This document shows, piece by piece, positions 35,257 through 45,023 of a stretch of DNA of 64,000 nt. Both the position numbers and the translations under genes were made by a program. Location of the stretch: assembly GCA_049509915.1 (NCBI GenBank), contig JBEKZL010000020.1, positions 4,273 to 68,272 of the forward strand, written 5' to 3'. Each line of letters opens with the position of its first letter. The first letter of the stretch is position 1. Source of the stretch: JBEKYD01 sp049509915. Lineage in GTDB: Bacteria > Acidobacteriota > Terriglobia > Bryobacterales > Bryobacteraceae. The notes under the pieces were generated by a model. That model was given only the letters and a program-made list of their open reading frames with translations. It was not told the origin of the DNA and did not search any database.

Positions 35257-35259
35257 CTC

Positions 35260-35281
35260 GGCAACCGCGCCCTCGCGGCTC
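35260..35281. repeat. Dispersed CCGC repeat, copy G (shortened)
   Basis: GGCAACCGCGCCCTCGCGGC and the next two bases match the ends of the dispersed repeat with the central few bases missing. It lies directly upstream of the chosen start of the GH5-like gene. Confidence 0.45.
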
Positions 35282-35327
35282 TGACTCGCAAACAATTATA
35301 TAGCCGGGCGCCGAGCGGCGCGGCCCG

Positions 35328-36641
35328 CTACTGGCGCAGGGCGCCCTTTCGGGTAACGATCAAGGTGAGCGCGGCGGAAACCAGCATGGCGCCGGACATG
35401 GCGAGCATGGCCAGCATCATGCTGTGCGTGTGGTCGACAATGATGCCGATGGCATGGGGAGACGCATAGCCCGCGAGGTTGGCGACCGCGTTGATCCAGG
35501 CGATGCCGGCGGCGGCGGCAGTGCCCGCCAGGAGCGCCGAAGGAACCGCCCAGAACACGGTGAGGGCGGACAAAATCGCGGCCGTGGCGACACTGAGGGC
35601 GGCCAGGGCTACCACGCCGGGCGCACCAGGAAGGGCACTGACGGCGAAGGCCACCGCTCCGACGAAACAACAGAGCGTCAGGTGCCAGCGGCGCTCGCCG
35701 GTCTTGTCGGAGTGGTGCCCCACGGCGAGCATGGCGATGGTGGTGACCACCCAGGGAATTGTGGAGAGCCACCCAATGGCGACGGGATCTTTGGTGATGC
35801 CGTTCTTGATAGCCTGCGGCAGGTAGAAGGCTATGCCGTAGTTGCCGGCGGTAACACCGAAATCGACGAAGCACAGTAGCCAGACGCTGCTGTTGCGAAA
35901 GGCATCGGAGAACTTGGACTTGGCCCCGCCGGCGCGCTTGTCGGCGTCATGTTCCGCCTTGAGGTTTCCCAAAACGACCCGCTTTTCTTCGGCGCTCAGC
36001 CAGTTGGCCCGCTCCGGATCGTTGGTCAACAGGAGCCACACGCCCACGCCCACCAGGGAACAGGGAATGCCGCAGACCAGATACAGCCACTGCCAGCCCG
36101 CCAGACCGGCCACTCCCTGGAGATGCTTCAGCATCCATCCCAAGAGAGGTCCGGCGAAAATGCCCGAGATCGGCACGGCGGCGAAGAACATAGCCATCAT
36201 TTTGCCGAGGTGCTTGCGAGTGTACCAGAAGGTCATGTAGAGAACGACCCCGGGGAAGAAACCGGCCTCGACGGCGCCGCCGATGAACCGCAAGACGTAG
36301 TAGCTGGTTGGACCGTGGACGAACATCATCCAGGCGGAGAGAATGCCGCGAACGATCAGGATCGGGCCTAACAGGCCGCGTGCGCCGATCTTCTTGAGCA
36401 CCATGTTGCTGGGAACGTTGAAAAAGAAATAGCCGACGAAAAACATTCCGGCTCCCAGGCCGTAGACGGCCTCACTCATCCCCAGATCCTGCTGCATCTG
36501 GAGCTTGGCGAAGCTGACATTGACCCGGTTGATATATGCCACGACGTAACAGAGGAACAGGAAAGGCATCAGCCTGATGGTGATCTTGCGGTAGAGCGCC
36601 GCTTCGACCCGGTCGGACGCCTGGGCGGGCGACGGGTTCAT
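35328..36641 (-). CDS. MFS transporter, anion:cation symporter (ACS) family
   Basis: A 437-residue twelve-span inner-membrane carrier. RLMPFLFLCYVVAYINRVNVSFAKLQMQ is the characteristic first-span region of ACS-family permeases for sugar acids, phthalate and similar organic anions (shown split: residues about 23-50). The mid-protein loop and the second half (VFWAVPSALLAGTAAAAGIAWINAVANL region) also fit. It has a strong ribosome-binding site, AAGGAGG, before ATGAAC. It is in the five-gene minus-strand cluster with glycosidases, which suggests sugar-acid import. Confidence 0.85.
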   Translation of the reverse strand: MNPSPAQASDRVEAALYRKITIRLMPFLFLCYVVAYINRVNVSFAKLQMQQDLGMSEAVYGLGAGMFFVGYFFFNVPSNMVLKKIGARGLLGPILIVRGILSAWMMFVHGPTSYYVLRFIGGAVEAGFFPGVVLYMTFWYTRKHLGKMMAMFFAAVPISGIFAGPLLGWMLKHLQGVAGLAGWQWLYLVCGIPCSLVGVGVWLLLTNDPERANWLSAEEKRVVLGNLKAEHDADKRAGGAKSKFSDAFRNSSVWLLCFVDFGVTAGNYGIAFYLPQAIKNGITKDPVAIGWLSTIPWVVTTIAMLAVGHHSDKTGERRWHLTLCCFVGAVAFAVSALPGAPGVVALAALSVATAAILSALTVFWAVPSALLAGTAAAAGIAWINAVANLAGYASPHAIGIIVDHTHSMMLAMLAMSGAMLVSAALTLIVTRKGALRQ

Positions 36642-36772
36642 CGGTTCCTCCTTGGGCGGTCGGAGGGCGAGGTACTATTTCGGATAAACGGAATCTGTAA
36701 GAACAGCGCCATACTGGCCAGTATGACGCCTTGTGCCGGTGTTGTCACCGCCTGGTTTTGGTGCCGCGGCGA

Positions 36773-38050
36773 TCAGCTCAACGTCAATTCGCGTTCCGGA
36801 TCGACCAGCAGCCAGGCCAGCGAGCCGCACAGCGCCAGCGCGGCGGCGACCAAAAACGACGCGGTCCAACCGTAGTGCGCGGCGATGAGAGGGGTGAGAG
36901 AGGCCGTAACGACACCGCCGAACTGGCCGGTCATGTTCATCACGCCGGAAACCGAACCGGCCGAACGTCCGGCGATGCCCGCGGTCACCGACCAGTAAGA
37001 GCTTTGCGAAAGGTACAGGGCACCGGCGCCGCCGGCCAGCACCAGGCAGGCCATGGGAGCGCTGGAGGCCTGGGTGCCGATGGCCAGGAAAACGGCGGTG
37101 AGGACGAGGCCGACCAGGGCGATGCCGCAGCGGCCGATGCGTTTACCGTAACGGCTGGTGAGACGGTCGCTGATCCAGCCTCCCAGAGGAGAGCAGCTCG
37201 ACATGGCGATGAAGGGCAGCATGCCGTAGATGGCGCTGGTGTTGAGGTTCAGGTGGCGAACCTCCCGCAAGTAAGTGAAGAACCACGAGAAAAAGAGATA
37301 GGCGACATAGCAGAAGGAGAAATAGCTGCCGCTGACGGCGAGAACCTCCTTGCTGCGGAAGATGGCGCCCCACGGCACGGCGGTGGAGCCGGAGGGCGCC
37401 GAGGCGGGGATGCCGGCGCGGATGTGGGCGAGTTCCTCGGGCGTCATCCAGGGATGGTCCTCGGGTTGGTCGCGAGCGATCAGGAACCACGCCACGCCGA
37501 TGCAGATAGCGACCAGGGCGGTGATCCAGAACGACCAGCGCCAGCCGTAGTGAATGATGATGTAGCTGATGATGGGCGGAGCGGTGGCCGCACCGGCGCC
37601 GACGCCGGCAAAGATAATGCCGTTGGCCAAGCCGCGTTCCTGGCTGGGGATCCAGGTCGCGACCACGCGGTTAGACGAAGGAAAGATACAGGCTTCGCCG
37701 CTACCGAGCAGAAAGCGCACCGACAAGAGAAGTACCAGGGCGAAAGAGATGGCGGTCGGCGTCCAGGCAGTCATGGAGGTGAACAATGCGTACCAGAGCA
37801 CGACAATAGCCACCACACGAGCGGGACCGTAACGGTCGGCCAGGCGGCCGCCGGGGGCCTGGAACAAGGCGTATCCCAGGATGAAGGCGCTGAAAACCCA
37901 TCCCAATTGAATGTGAGTGAGGTGAAATTCCTGCTCGATAAAACGGCCCGTGATGGAGATGTTCACGCGGTCCATGTAGGTGATGGCGGCGATCAGGAAA
38001 ATCCAAACGATCAGCAGCCAGCGAATCTTGCCCCGCAGAAGAGTTTTCAT
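36773..38050 (-). CDS. MFS transporter, ACS family (galactonate/glucarate type)
   Basis: A 425-residue twelve-span carrier. VWIFLIAAITYMDRVNISIT followed by GWVFSAFILGYALFQAPGG is typical of hexonate/hexuronate transporters (GudP/DgoT/ExuT-like). I chose the ATG at 38050, with GAGG eight bases upstream; the frame is open further but has no coding character. It is the first gene of the minus-strand cluster, divergent from the response regulator, so the shared upstream region (38051-38188) is the natural place for regulator binding. Adjacent to a second ACS carrier, of about 30 percent or less apparent likeness by eye. Confidence 0.85.
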   Translation of the reverse strand: MKTLLRGKIRWLLIVWIFLIAAITYMDRVNISITGRFIEQEFHLTHIQLGWVFSAFILGYALFQAPGGRLADRYGPARVVAIVVLWYALFTSMTAWTPTAISFALVLLLSVRFLLGSGEACIFPSSNRVVATWIPSQERGLANGIIFAGVGAGAATAPPIISYIIIHYGWRWSFWITALVAICIGVAWFLIARDQPEDHPWMTPEELAHIRAGIPASAPSGSTAVPWGAIFRSKEVLAVSGSYFSFCYVAYLFFSWFFTYLREVRHLNLNTSAIYGMLPFIAMSSCSPLGGWISDRLTSRYGKRIGRCGIALVGLVLTAVFLAIGTQASSAPMACLVLAGGAGALYLSQSSYWSVTAGIAGRSAGSVSGVMNMTGQFGGVVTASLTPLIAAHYGWTASFLVAAALALCGSLAWLLVDPERELTLS

Positions 38051-38188
38051 GGATGAATCCTCATGATACTCGGAAATGGCGCGACTGTCGCATGATGGGT
38101 GTTTCGCCGCGGGTTTCGAGAGGCGATCGGCGGGCGGGGCAAAGCCGGAACAGGGCCGGCCTTGACTCCGCGGGCGATTGTGGCTTAA

Positions 38189-38836
38189 ATGGTCTCGGAT
38201 TTCATTGTGCGCGATCCGGCGGCGATTCGAATTCTGTTGGTCGACGACCACCCCGTGGTGCGATTCGGTTTGGGGGCTATTATTGCGGCCCAACCCGATA
38301 TGACGGTGGTTGGGGAAACCGCGTCCGGGGCCGAGTCGGTGGAGTTAGCGTCGCGGCACCGGCCAGACGTCGTCTTGATGGACCTGCGCTTGCCGGGAAT
38401 GAGCGGCGTCGAAGCCATCAAGGCGATCCGGCAGCGGCTGCCGGCTACGCGCTTCGTGGTGGTGACGGCATACGAAGGCGACGAAGATATTCATAGGGCG
38501 CTTCAGGCAGGGGCGCACGCATACGTGCTGAAAGGCGCATCGCACGTGGAATTGTTGACGGCGATCCGCACTGTGCTGCGCGGGCAACGATTCATACCGC
38601 TTTCGGTGTCGGCAAGCCTGGCTGGGCGGCCGCCGCGCTCGGATCTGACCAACCGTGAGATGCAGGTCCTCGAACTTATCGTCAATGGTTTGAGCAATAA
38701 GGAGATCGCGATCCGGTTGGGAATCACCGAGGGCACCGTGAAGTGGCATATAAATGTACTCCTCGGCCACTTGAAAGTGACCGACCGGACGCAGGCGGCC
38801 GTCGCCGCCCTGCAGCGCGGGCTGGTATGTCTCTAG
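38189..38836 (+). CDS. NarL/FixJ-family response regulator
   Basis: A 215-residue two-domain response regulator. The receiver has the acidic pocket D19/D20, phospho-acceptor D65 in VVLMDLRLPGM, a T/S switch in VVVTAYEGDED and the conserved K in VLKGAS. The LuxR-type helix-turn-helix (LTNREMQVLELIVNGLSNKEIA) is at about residues 150-215. It is transcribed away from the transporter/glycosidase/kinase cluster and is the only regulator of its type nearby, so it is the probable partner of the sensor kinase at 27390-30374. Confidence 0.9.
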   Translation: MVSDFIVRDPAAIRILLVDDHPVVRFGLGAIIAAQPDMTVVGETASGAESVELASRHRPDVVLMDLRLPGMSGVEAIKAIRQRLPATRFVVVTAYEGDEDIHRALQAGAHAYVLKGASHVELLTAIRTVLRGQRFIPLSVSASLAGRPPRSDLTNREMQVLELIVNGLSNKEIAIRLGITEGTVKWHINVLLGHLKVTDRTQAAVAALQRGLVCL

Positions 38837-39239
38837 ATATTCCCTAACTTTCGATAGGTGACTAGTTTCGGATTCGGGCGTATGATTACCGTGGCCGGTG
38901 TGACCGGCCGCAAGGCTGCGCGGGACGCCAGTGGCAACCCTCCAGGGAATTATGAAGCGGCGCCCGGGATATTCTGGGAGACGACTTTTCCAACGTCTGA
39001 ACTTAGAGGAGGTTTAGTGAAGTTAGCGTCGTATTCCGAACGGCCAGGCGCCATGTCCCATTGGCGCCATTACGGGTTGCCTATCTTTTAATGGTTGACT
39101 GCAAAGTTTCAAGGTGATAGGCTGCTGTCCAAGCTGAGTGCTCCCGGTGTGGGAGGGCGCTCAGGAAATGAAGCGTTGGTGGAGTCTCCACTGAAGAAGA
39201 GTCTTCCCTTGTATTTGGGAAGACCGATAAGGAGAGGTT
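38837..39239 (+). other. Structured leader region upstream of the TonB receptor
   Basis: This 403-base gap has no convincing gene. Its last 110 bases contain three successive hairpins: 39134-39164 (CTGAG...CTCAG with an inner CTCCC/GGGAG), 39179-39191 (GTGGA/TCCAC) and 39201-39224 (perfect GTCTTCCC/GGGAAGAC, loop TTGTATTT). The last ends just before the ribosome-binding site GGAGAGG. Further upstream, near 38890-38945, are GGCCGGT/ACCGGCC complementary stretches. It looks like a folded 5' untranslated region; I cannot match it to a known riboswitch class. Confidence 0.5.
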
Positions 39240-42200
39240 ATGTCTCTAGTTGCACGTTCCCTGTTGATTGTCCTGGCCTGCTCGGTAATGTCTCTTGCGC
39301 AGGATATTCGCACTGCCACGGTGGTTGGCACCGCCACCGACCCGAGCGGCGCGGCCGTCCCTAACGCTCAAGTTACCGCGATTAACCTTCAGACCAAAGT
39401 CGAAACAAAGACCCAGACGACGCCTGACGGCGAATATTACCTTCCATTTTTGAACCTGGGTACATACGACGTCAGTGTAGAATCCCCAGGCTTCAAGAAG
39501 TTCGTTCGTACCGGCCTCATTTTGGAAGCTGGAGCTACGGTGCGCGTCGACGTCAAGTTCGAAGTTGGCGCAACGACGCAAGCAGTGGAGGTAACGGCGG
39601 CGACGCCGCTTTTGGCGACCGACGACGCGGTGGTGGGAGGACTCGACGACGCCAAGAAGATTGAAGAGAGTTCCATGCTTCAATCCAAGCCGCAGCATCT
39701 GATGTACTACATGGAGGGTGCCTATTCCGATAATGGCGGGACCTATCACATTTTGGGCGAGCCCGCCAATCTGATCAACTACACCGTGGACGGGGCAAAC
39801 GTGAAGCAGTCCATCCGTTCGGCGATCGGCGAAACCAGCACCTCCCTGACGGTTCCGGTCGATTCGGTTGCGGAAGCCCAGGTGTGGACGACTGGAATCC
39901 CCGCCGAGGTCGGCCATAGCGCTGGTGGGACTTATAACATGGTCCTGAAGAGCGGGACCAACCAGCTTCACTTCGCCACTGAAGAACGCTACATCAACAA
40001 AGACTTCGTCGACCGGGCCTATTTTCAGCAGAGCGTTGCCAATCTCGCTACCGCCCCATTCGAGTACCACAATTTCAACGCCGCTCTGAACGGCCCGATC
40101 GTAATTCCCAAGCTCTACGACGGGCGGAACAAGACCTTTTTCATGCTCGCGTATCGCCTGGACTACGATCACGAAGCCAATGTCTCCACCACCTCAACTC
40201 CGGATGCGGGCATGTTGAGCGGGAATTTTGCGTTCGGTGGACTTGGATACCCGATCTATGACCCCAAAAGCATAGCCTGCACGCTGGCGGCGGGTTGTCC
40301 CAGTTCCTCAGGATGGACCGCGGCGGTCTTTCCGAACTACCAGATTCCACAGAGCCGCTTTGACCCGGTTGCGGCCAAATTTCTCTCTTTCAGCCCTTAT
40401 ACGCCGGCTAATACCGCGGGCTTCTACAGCGCCACCGGTCCCAACAACAACCTGACCGCTTTGACTCATTACCTCTCGGATCGCGAGGGCTATATTCTCA
40501 AGATTGACGAACAGCTTGGTAACAACGACAGGTTCTTCGTGCGATGGGGCAGCAACATGTTCCGCGAGCCGATCGGCCGCAACGCCGTGCAGTACGCCTG
40601 GGGAGCCATTGACAGCACGGAGTACAGCTACGGCCTGCGCGAACCCATTGACGTCAAGAACCCGACCCTGGGCTATTATCACAATTTCAGTCCGACCCTG
40701 ATCAACGAGTTTCGATTTGCCTATCAACGCCGCAACGACACCGTCCAGCCCCAACTCAATAACCAGGGGTGGGCGGGCATTTTAGGGGTTCCAGGAGTTG
40801 GCCCGCAGACCTTTCCCGGATTCGTCGGCGCATCGGGCGGGAGTTCGGTCACCTGGAACGCCAACCCGAGCGGAACCGCCAGCAACTATCTGCGAACCCT
40901 CAATGAGGATTTCGAGTTTATTGACAATGTGACCAAGGTGGTCGGGGCGCATACCTTTAAGGCGGGCTACCAGGGCATGATCGTGAGGGAGAACGACATT
41001 TCCGTGTCGCAGCCGTCCGGGGTATACAATTTCGCTACCTCCGGAAGCGGCCTGCCGTTTACGCCTAACACTGGTAACTCGTTTGCCTCGTTTCTTCTGG
41101 GCTCGGTGACTTCCGCCACCTTCACCAACCTGCTGGCAAATTATCTGCCGCGCTGGTGGTCGCACCAATTCTACGTGCAGGACGACTGGCGCATTCTCCA
41201 CAATATGACCATAAATTTCGGAGTGCGCTACAGCTATGAGAGTCCGGCGAATACCAAGTGGGGACTGAAGTCCGAGTTCAATCCCAATGTGGTGGATCCG
41301 CTGACTGGCCTGATGGGCGCGATTACGAATCCTAAGGGAAACTTGTACAGCGCCGACCATAAGAACTTCGCGCCGCGTCTCGGCCTGTCGTGGAACTTCG
41401 CTCCGAAGTTTGTATTCCGCGGATCCATCGATTTCTTTACCCAGGACGTGATGCCGGAGCTTGGGCAGGACAATTACCTGGCCACGGCCAACGTCCAGCA
41501 GCCTTCCGGAAACCCGTATCCCGCTTTCTACCTTTCTCAAGGCCCGGGTCCGGTCAATTACACAATCAACCCGTCGACCTACACCGCCAATTACGTCGGA
41601 ACTAACTATAGTGCCCGAACGGCTACCTACATCGACCCGAATCTCCGCAACCCTTATAGCATGACTTGGGCCTCCGGGTTCCAGTATGAGTTCAAGCCCA
41701 ACCAGGTGGCTGAGGTGGTATATCAAGGCTCGAACGGCGTCGGTCTCGTCCCCAGCTCCGGCGTGGCTTCCTCCACCACCGCGCCCAACCCGGGTAACGC
41801 GGTGAATATCAACGTACTGCCTCTGTCGATTTACCAATCGACGAATACCACGCTGCTGAGCCAAGTCTACGCCGGTTCGCAAAACTATCTGACCTACCCG
41901 CAGTTTGGCACCATCACTTACTACGGTAATTACGGCCACAGCACCTACAATGCGCTGACCGCGCGCGTGGAGCGGCGGTTTAACAACGGATTCTCGTACA
42001 ACTTCCTGTTTACGTGGAGCAGGAACCTCGCCGGTACGGCCGGTTCGGGGGAACAGTTCTACGACTGGAACCTGACCAAGGGACCTACGGCCACCGACGT
42101 GAAATTGATGGGCGTCGCCACGTTTACATACGATCTGCCATTCGGCAAACACCGGAAATACCTGAACCGGAACACTACGCTAGGCTACATGGCGGACGTG

Positions 42201-42593
42201 CTGGTGGGGGGCTGGACCTTCACGTCGATTCAGAGCATGCGCACGGGCGAGCCGCTGTTCTTTACCATGGCCGGCAGCCCTTACAAGCAACTGTCCGGCC
42301 AGACGATACCGAATATCGTGCCCGGGCAGAAAATAAACGTTTCGAACTATTCGGTGGGCCCGAATCTGTGGCCCGAATCGAACCAGAACCCGTTTCTCAA
42401 TATCAATGCCTTCTCCTACCCGGGGAACTATCAGAACGGCGACGCCGGGGTGGGGATAGCCCGTCAAGGCAATGTGTGGTGGCCGGAATACTCGCTGTAC
42501 AACGGCAGGTTTGCTCCACTTACGGGGTATAGCTATAGCAACTGGTACACCCCAAATCCGAACTGGCAAGGCATACTGCGGCTCGAGTTCTGA
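39240..42593 (+). CDS. TonB-dependent receptor, Oar-like with carboxypeptidase-regulatory domain
   Basis: A 1117-residue outer-membrane protein. A signal peptide (about residues 1-20) is followed by a CarboxypepD_reg/CnaB-like domain (VVGTATDPSGAAVPNAQVTAIN ... YYLPFLNLGTYDVSVESPGFKKF), a plug domain (about 140-240) and a large beta-barrel of alternating aromatic strands ending in a C-terminal Phe (ILRLEF), as needed for BAM insertion. Acidobacteria have many such receptors, often next to glycan-degrading genes. No SusD-like partner is adjacent. It is followed by an enolase-superfamily gene and a cupin, probably in one transcript. Confidence 0.9.
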   Translation: MSLVARSLLIVLACSVMSLAQDIRTATVVGTATDPSGAAVPNAQVTAINLQTKVETKTQTTPDGEYYLPFLNLGTYDVSVESPGFKKFVRTGLILEAGATVRVDVKFEVGATTQAVEVTAATPLLATDDAVVGGLDDAKKIEESSMLQSKPQHLMYYMEGAYSDNGGTYHILGEPANLINYTVDGANVKQSIRSAIGETSTSLTVPVDSVAEAQVWTTGIPAEVGHSAGGTYNMVLKSGTNQLHFATEERYINKDFVDRAYFQQSVANLATAPFEYHNFNAALNGPIVIPKLYDGRNKTFFMLAYRLDYDHEANVSTTSTPDAGMLSGNFAFGGLGYPIYDPKSIACTLAAGCPSSSGWTAAVFPNYQIPQSRFDPVAAKFLSFSPYTPANTAGFYSATGPNNNLTALTHYLSDREGYILKIDEQLGNNDRFFVRWGSNMFREPIGRNAVQYAWGAIDSTEYSYGLREPIDVKNPTLGYYHNFSPTLINEFRFAYQRRNDTVQPQLNNQGWAGILGVPGVGPQTFPGFVGASGGSSVTWNANPSGTASNYLRTLNEDFEFIDNVTKVVGAHTFKAGYQGMIVRENDISVSQPSGVYNFATSGSGLPFTPNTGNSFASFLLGSVTSATFTNLLANYLPRWWSHQFYVQDDWRILHNMTINFGVRYSYESPANTKWGLKSEFNPNVVDPLTGLMGAITNPKGNLYSADHKNFAPRLGLSWNFAPKFVFRGSIDFFTQDVMPELGQDNYLATANVQQPSGNPYPAFYLSQGPGPVNYTINPSTYTANYVGTNYSARTATYIDPNLRNPYSMTWASGFQYEFKPNQVAEVVYQGSNGVGLVPSSGVASSTTAPNPGNAVNINVLPLSIYQSTNTTLLSQVYAGSQNYLTYPQFGTITYYGNYGHSTYNALTARVERRFNNGFSYNFLFTWSRNLAGTAGSGEQFYDWNLTKGPTATDVKLMGVATFTYDLPFGKHRKYLNRNTTLGYMADVLVGGWTFTSIQSMRTGEPLFFTMAGSPYKQLSGQTIPNIVPGQKINVSNYSVGPNLWPESNQNPFLNINAFSYPGNYQNGDAGVGIARQGNVWWPEYSLYNGRFAPLTGYSYSNWYTPNPNWQGILRLEF

Positions 42594-42646
42594 AAGGTGG
42601 AATTTGCCGTCTCGGAATTGAGAGATATCCAAGGATCGAGGAATAT

Positions 42647-44050
42647 ATGACGTTACTACAGAAGACGCAAAAGGCAATACTCAGTCGCCGCTCGATGCTG
42701 CGAAGTGCCGCCGCGGGGGCCATGTTCGGTCCTCTGTTCAAAGCCACCGAGGGACAGGTGAGCGCGCAGCAAACGGTGAACAAGAACTCATCGCCCAGCA
42801 CGCTGAAGATCACGGACATGCGCGCCTGCCGGCTGGCCGCGAATTACGACTACCCGCTCATCAAGATCTATACCAATCAGGACGTTTACGGGTTGGGCGA
42901 GGTACGGGACGCGGGCGTGGAAGGCATCGCCTTGATTCTGAAGGCGCACCTGGTAGGCAGGAACCCGCTGAATATCGAGGGCAACCTGAGAATGTTGCGC
43001 AATTTCGCCAATCATGGGCGCATGGGCGGCGGCTACAGCGCGGTGGATATGGCGCTGCACGACATCGCCGGCAAGGTTTTTAACGTTCCGGCTTACCGGC
43101 TCATCGGCAATAAGAATCACGATAAGATTCGCATCTACGCCGATACCACCAGTCACCCGGATCCCAAGGTCTATGCGGAGCGCATGCGCAAGCGCAAGGA
43201 AATGGGACTGACCTTCTTCAAGATGGATCTGCAGTCCGACATGCTGAAGGACCGTCCGGGCGCCCTCAACGAGCGCGGCGTCTGCACCGAAAAGGGACTC
43301 GGGTATCTCTGCGAATACATCGCCGCCATTCGCGATGTCATCGGACCGGGCACTCCTTTAGCCGCCGACCATTTCGGGCCGCTGAACATCAACGATTCGA
43401 TCCGCTACGCCAAGGCCTTCGAGCCGTACCAGCTCTCCTGGGCGGAAGACCTTCTTCAAATTCCGGCAGGCCACGAATATCCCTATCTGAACTGGCAGGC
43501 GTACAAGATTATCTCCGACGCCACGGTCACTCCCGTTCTGACCGGCGAGGATATATTCGGGCTCCAGGGCGGTTTCGATGGCCTGATCGAGCACCGCGCC
43601 GTGGACGGAATCCATCCCGACATCGAGACTTCGGGTGGGTTACTCGAAACCAAGAAGATCGCCGACGCCGCCGAAACGGCCGGCATACGGGTGGCCATGC
43701 ACCATGCCGGGTCGCCGATCGGCGCCTTCTCCGGGTATCATTGCGCGGCCACATTCGGCAACAACTTCCTGGCCATGGAAAACCACGCCCTGGATATGCC
43801 GTGGTGGCAGGACCTGGTCACGGGCGTTCCCAAGCCGATCATCGACAAGGGCTACGTGACGGTTCCGGAAAAGCCGGGACTCGGCCTGGAACTGAACGAT
43901 GCGGTGGTCAAGGAGCACCTGCGGAGGCCGGGATACTTTGAGCCGACGCCGATGTTCGACGACGTGATCGTCTCTGGATTCCGTACGGGCGGCGCCTGGC
44001 CGCACTTTGATGAAACGGGTAAGTGGTGCAATTGCGTTACCTACGAGTAA
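42647..44050 (+). CDS. Tat-exported mandelate racemase/enolase superfamily enzyme
   Basis: A 467-residue enolase-superfamily enzyme with a twin-arginine-type leader (LSRRSMLRSAAAGAMFG). Candidate metal ligands are D241 in LAADHFGP, E267 in SWAEDLLQ and E301 in LTGEDIFG; H242 and H352/H353 in VAMHHAGSP are candidate general acid/base residues, and K192 is in FKMD. It is only a distant paralogue of the enzyme at 26072. It likely dehydrates or epimerises a sugar acid; the substrate is unknown. It is followed by the cupin gene with a TAATG stop-start overlap, so the two are translationally coupled. Confidence 0.8.
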   Translation: MTLLQKTQKAILSRRSMLRSAAAGAMFGPLFKATEGQVSAQQTVNKNSSPSTLKITDMRACRLAANYDYPLIKIYTNQDVYGLGEVRDAGVEGIALILKAHLVGRNPLNIEGNLRMLRNFANHGRMGGGYSAVDMALHDIAGKVFNVPAYRLIGNKNHDKIRIYADTTSHPDPKVYAERMRKRKEMGLTFFKMDLQSDMLKDRPGALNERGVCTEKGLGYLCEYIAAIRDVIGPGTPLAADHFGPLNINDSIRYAKAFEPYQLSWAEDLLQIPAGHEYPYLNWQAYKIISDATVTPVLTGEDIFGLQGGFDGLIEHRAVDGIHPDIETSGGLLETKKIADAAETAGIRVAMHHAGSPIGAFSGYHCAATFGNNFLAMENHALDMPWWQDLVTGVPKPIIDKGYVTVPEKPGLGLELNDAVVKEHLRRPGYFEPTPMFDDVIVSGFRTGGAWPHFDETGKWCNCVTYE

Positions 44051-44928
44051 TGCCAGGAGGCTTGGTGCGTTCCCATAGATTGATCGCTATCGTTTTGACC
44101 GCGACGTCGGGTCTGTTTGCGGCAGACCCGACGTTTCTGAGGCGGGTTATTTCCGATGTCCAGCCGCAGGCGGACGACCTGACGGCGGGCGGCAAAGGCG
44201 CCGTGTACAGGCCGGTGTTCGGGGTCGGCGATGCCCAGGCGAAGCAACTCAAGGGCATCGCCCGCTACGGAGAACTGACTGTGGCCGCCGACGGCACCAG
44301 TGCGCTGGTAAGCTATCCCGCCGAGGAGCAGATTTACTATATCCTCGGCGGGAATGGGACGCTGCTCTACGAAGACCAGAAAGTGCCGGTCAAGAAGGAC
44401 GATTTCATGTACCTTCCGGTGGGCGTCAAACACGGCATGGCCAACGAGTCCAATCAGCCCGTCCGGCTCCTCGTGATGGGGTTCAAGATTCCTCGTGGAA
44501 CCAATGTGCCGCCCACCCCCAAGCTCATGTTGGCTAACGCCGCCGACGTGAACCTGGTGCCCGTCCAGGGACACGGGCCCACGGCGCTGTTCAAGCTGCT
44601 GATGGGCACCACCGAAAGCAAGCGCGACAAACTGGCCGCGGCCAGCCAGATGGTGAGCCTGTTCATCATGGACTTTGCCCCCACCGGGACCAACATCCCG
44701 CACCATCACGAGAGTGAGGAAGAGATCTACTACGTTCTCCGCGGACATGGCGATATGGTGGCTGGCGGCGGCGTGGACGGCAACGAAGGGCGCTATCCCG
44801 CAAAAGAGGGCGACGCGTTCTTCATCCGGCTTAACGCCACGGTCGGATTCTATAGCGGATCGACCGGTGGGGACCACGATCTCATCCTCGCCGTGCGGTC
44901 GCGGTTTCCGTTTCAGCGAAGGGAATAA
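44050..44928 (+). CDS. Secreted double-cupin protein
   Basis: A 292-residue protein with a signal peptide (RLIAIVLTATSGLFA) and two cupin domains. The first has EEQIYYILGGNGTLLYEDQKV and MYLPVGVKHGMAN; the second has the metal-binding motif IPHHHESEEEIYYVLRGHGDM with H, H and E ligands. I chose the ATG at 44050, overlapping the previous stop. A periplasmic isomerase or dioxygenase-like role for a sugar derivative would fit the context, but cupins are too diverse to assign. The first domain lacks the full two-histidine motif. Confidence 0.75.
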   Translation: MPGGLVRSHRLIAIVLTATSGLFAADPTFLRRVISDVQPQADDLTAGGKGAVYRPVFGVGDAQAKQLKGIARYGELTVAADGTSALVSYPAEEQIYYILGGNGTLLYEDQKVPVKKDDFMYLPVGVKHGMANESNQPVRLLVMGFKIPRGTNVPPTPKLMLANAADVNLVPVQGHGPTALFKLLMGTTESKRDKLAAASQMVSLFIMDFAPTGTNIPHHHESEEEIYYVLRGHGDMVAGGGVDGNEGRYPAKEGDAFFIRLNATVGFYSGSTGGDHDLILAVRSRFPFQRRE

Positions 44929-44954
44929 CCGACCCCCTTATCCCTCCGCCCCAT

Positions 44955-44994
44955 GCTCGGCCGCGCTGACGTTTCGCGGCCGAGCGCTTTATTT
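44955..44994 (+). terminator. Rho-independent terminator after the cupin gene
   Basis: GCTCGGCCGCG (44955-44965) and CGCGGCCGAGC (44975-44985) form a perfect 11-bp GC-rich stem with a nine-base loop, followed by GCTTTATTTAA. It lies 27 bases past the cupin stop and would end the TonB receptor-enolase-cupin transcript. Confidence 0.85.
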
Positions 44995-45023
44995 AACAGC
45001 CTCCCCGCCACGCGATAATTTGC

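Noticed and set aside
38880..38950. Possible known riboswitch (cobalamin, c-di-GMP or SAM type)
   Set aside because: GCCAGTGGCAACCC-like bases looked suggestive, but I could not find the required conserved cores of any of these classes.
38858..39091. A 77-codon plus-strand frame upstream of the TonB receptor
   Set aside because: No ribosome-binding site, no recognisable pattern, and it overlaps stretches with RNA-like complementarity; more likely part of the leader.
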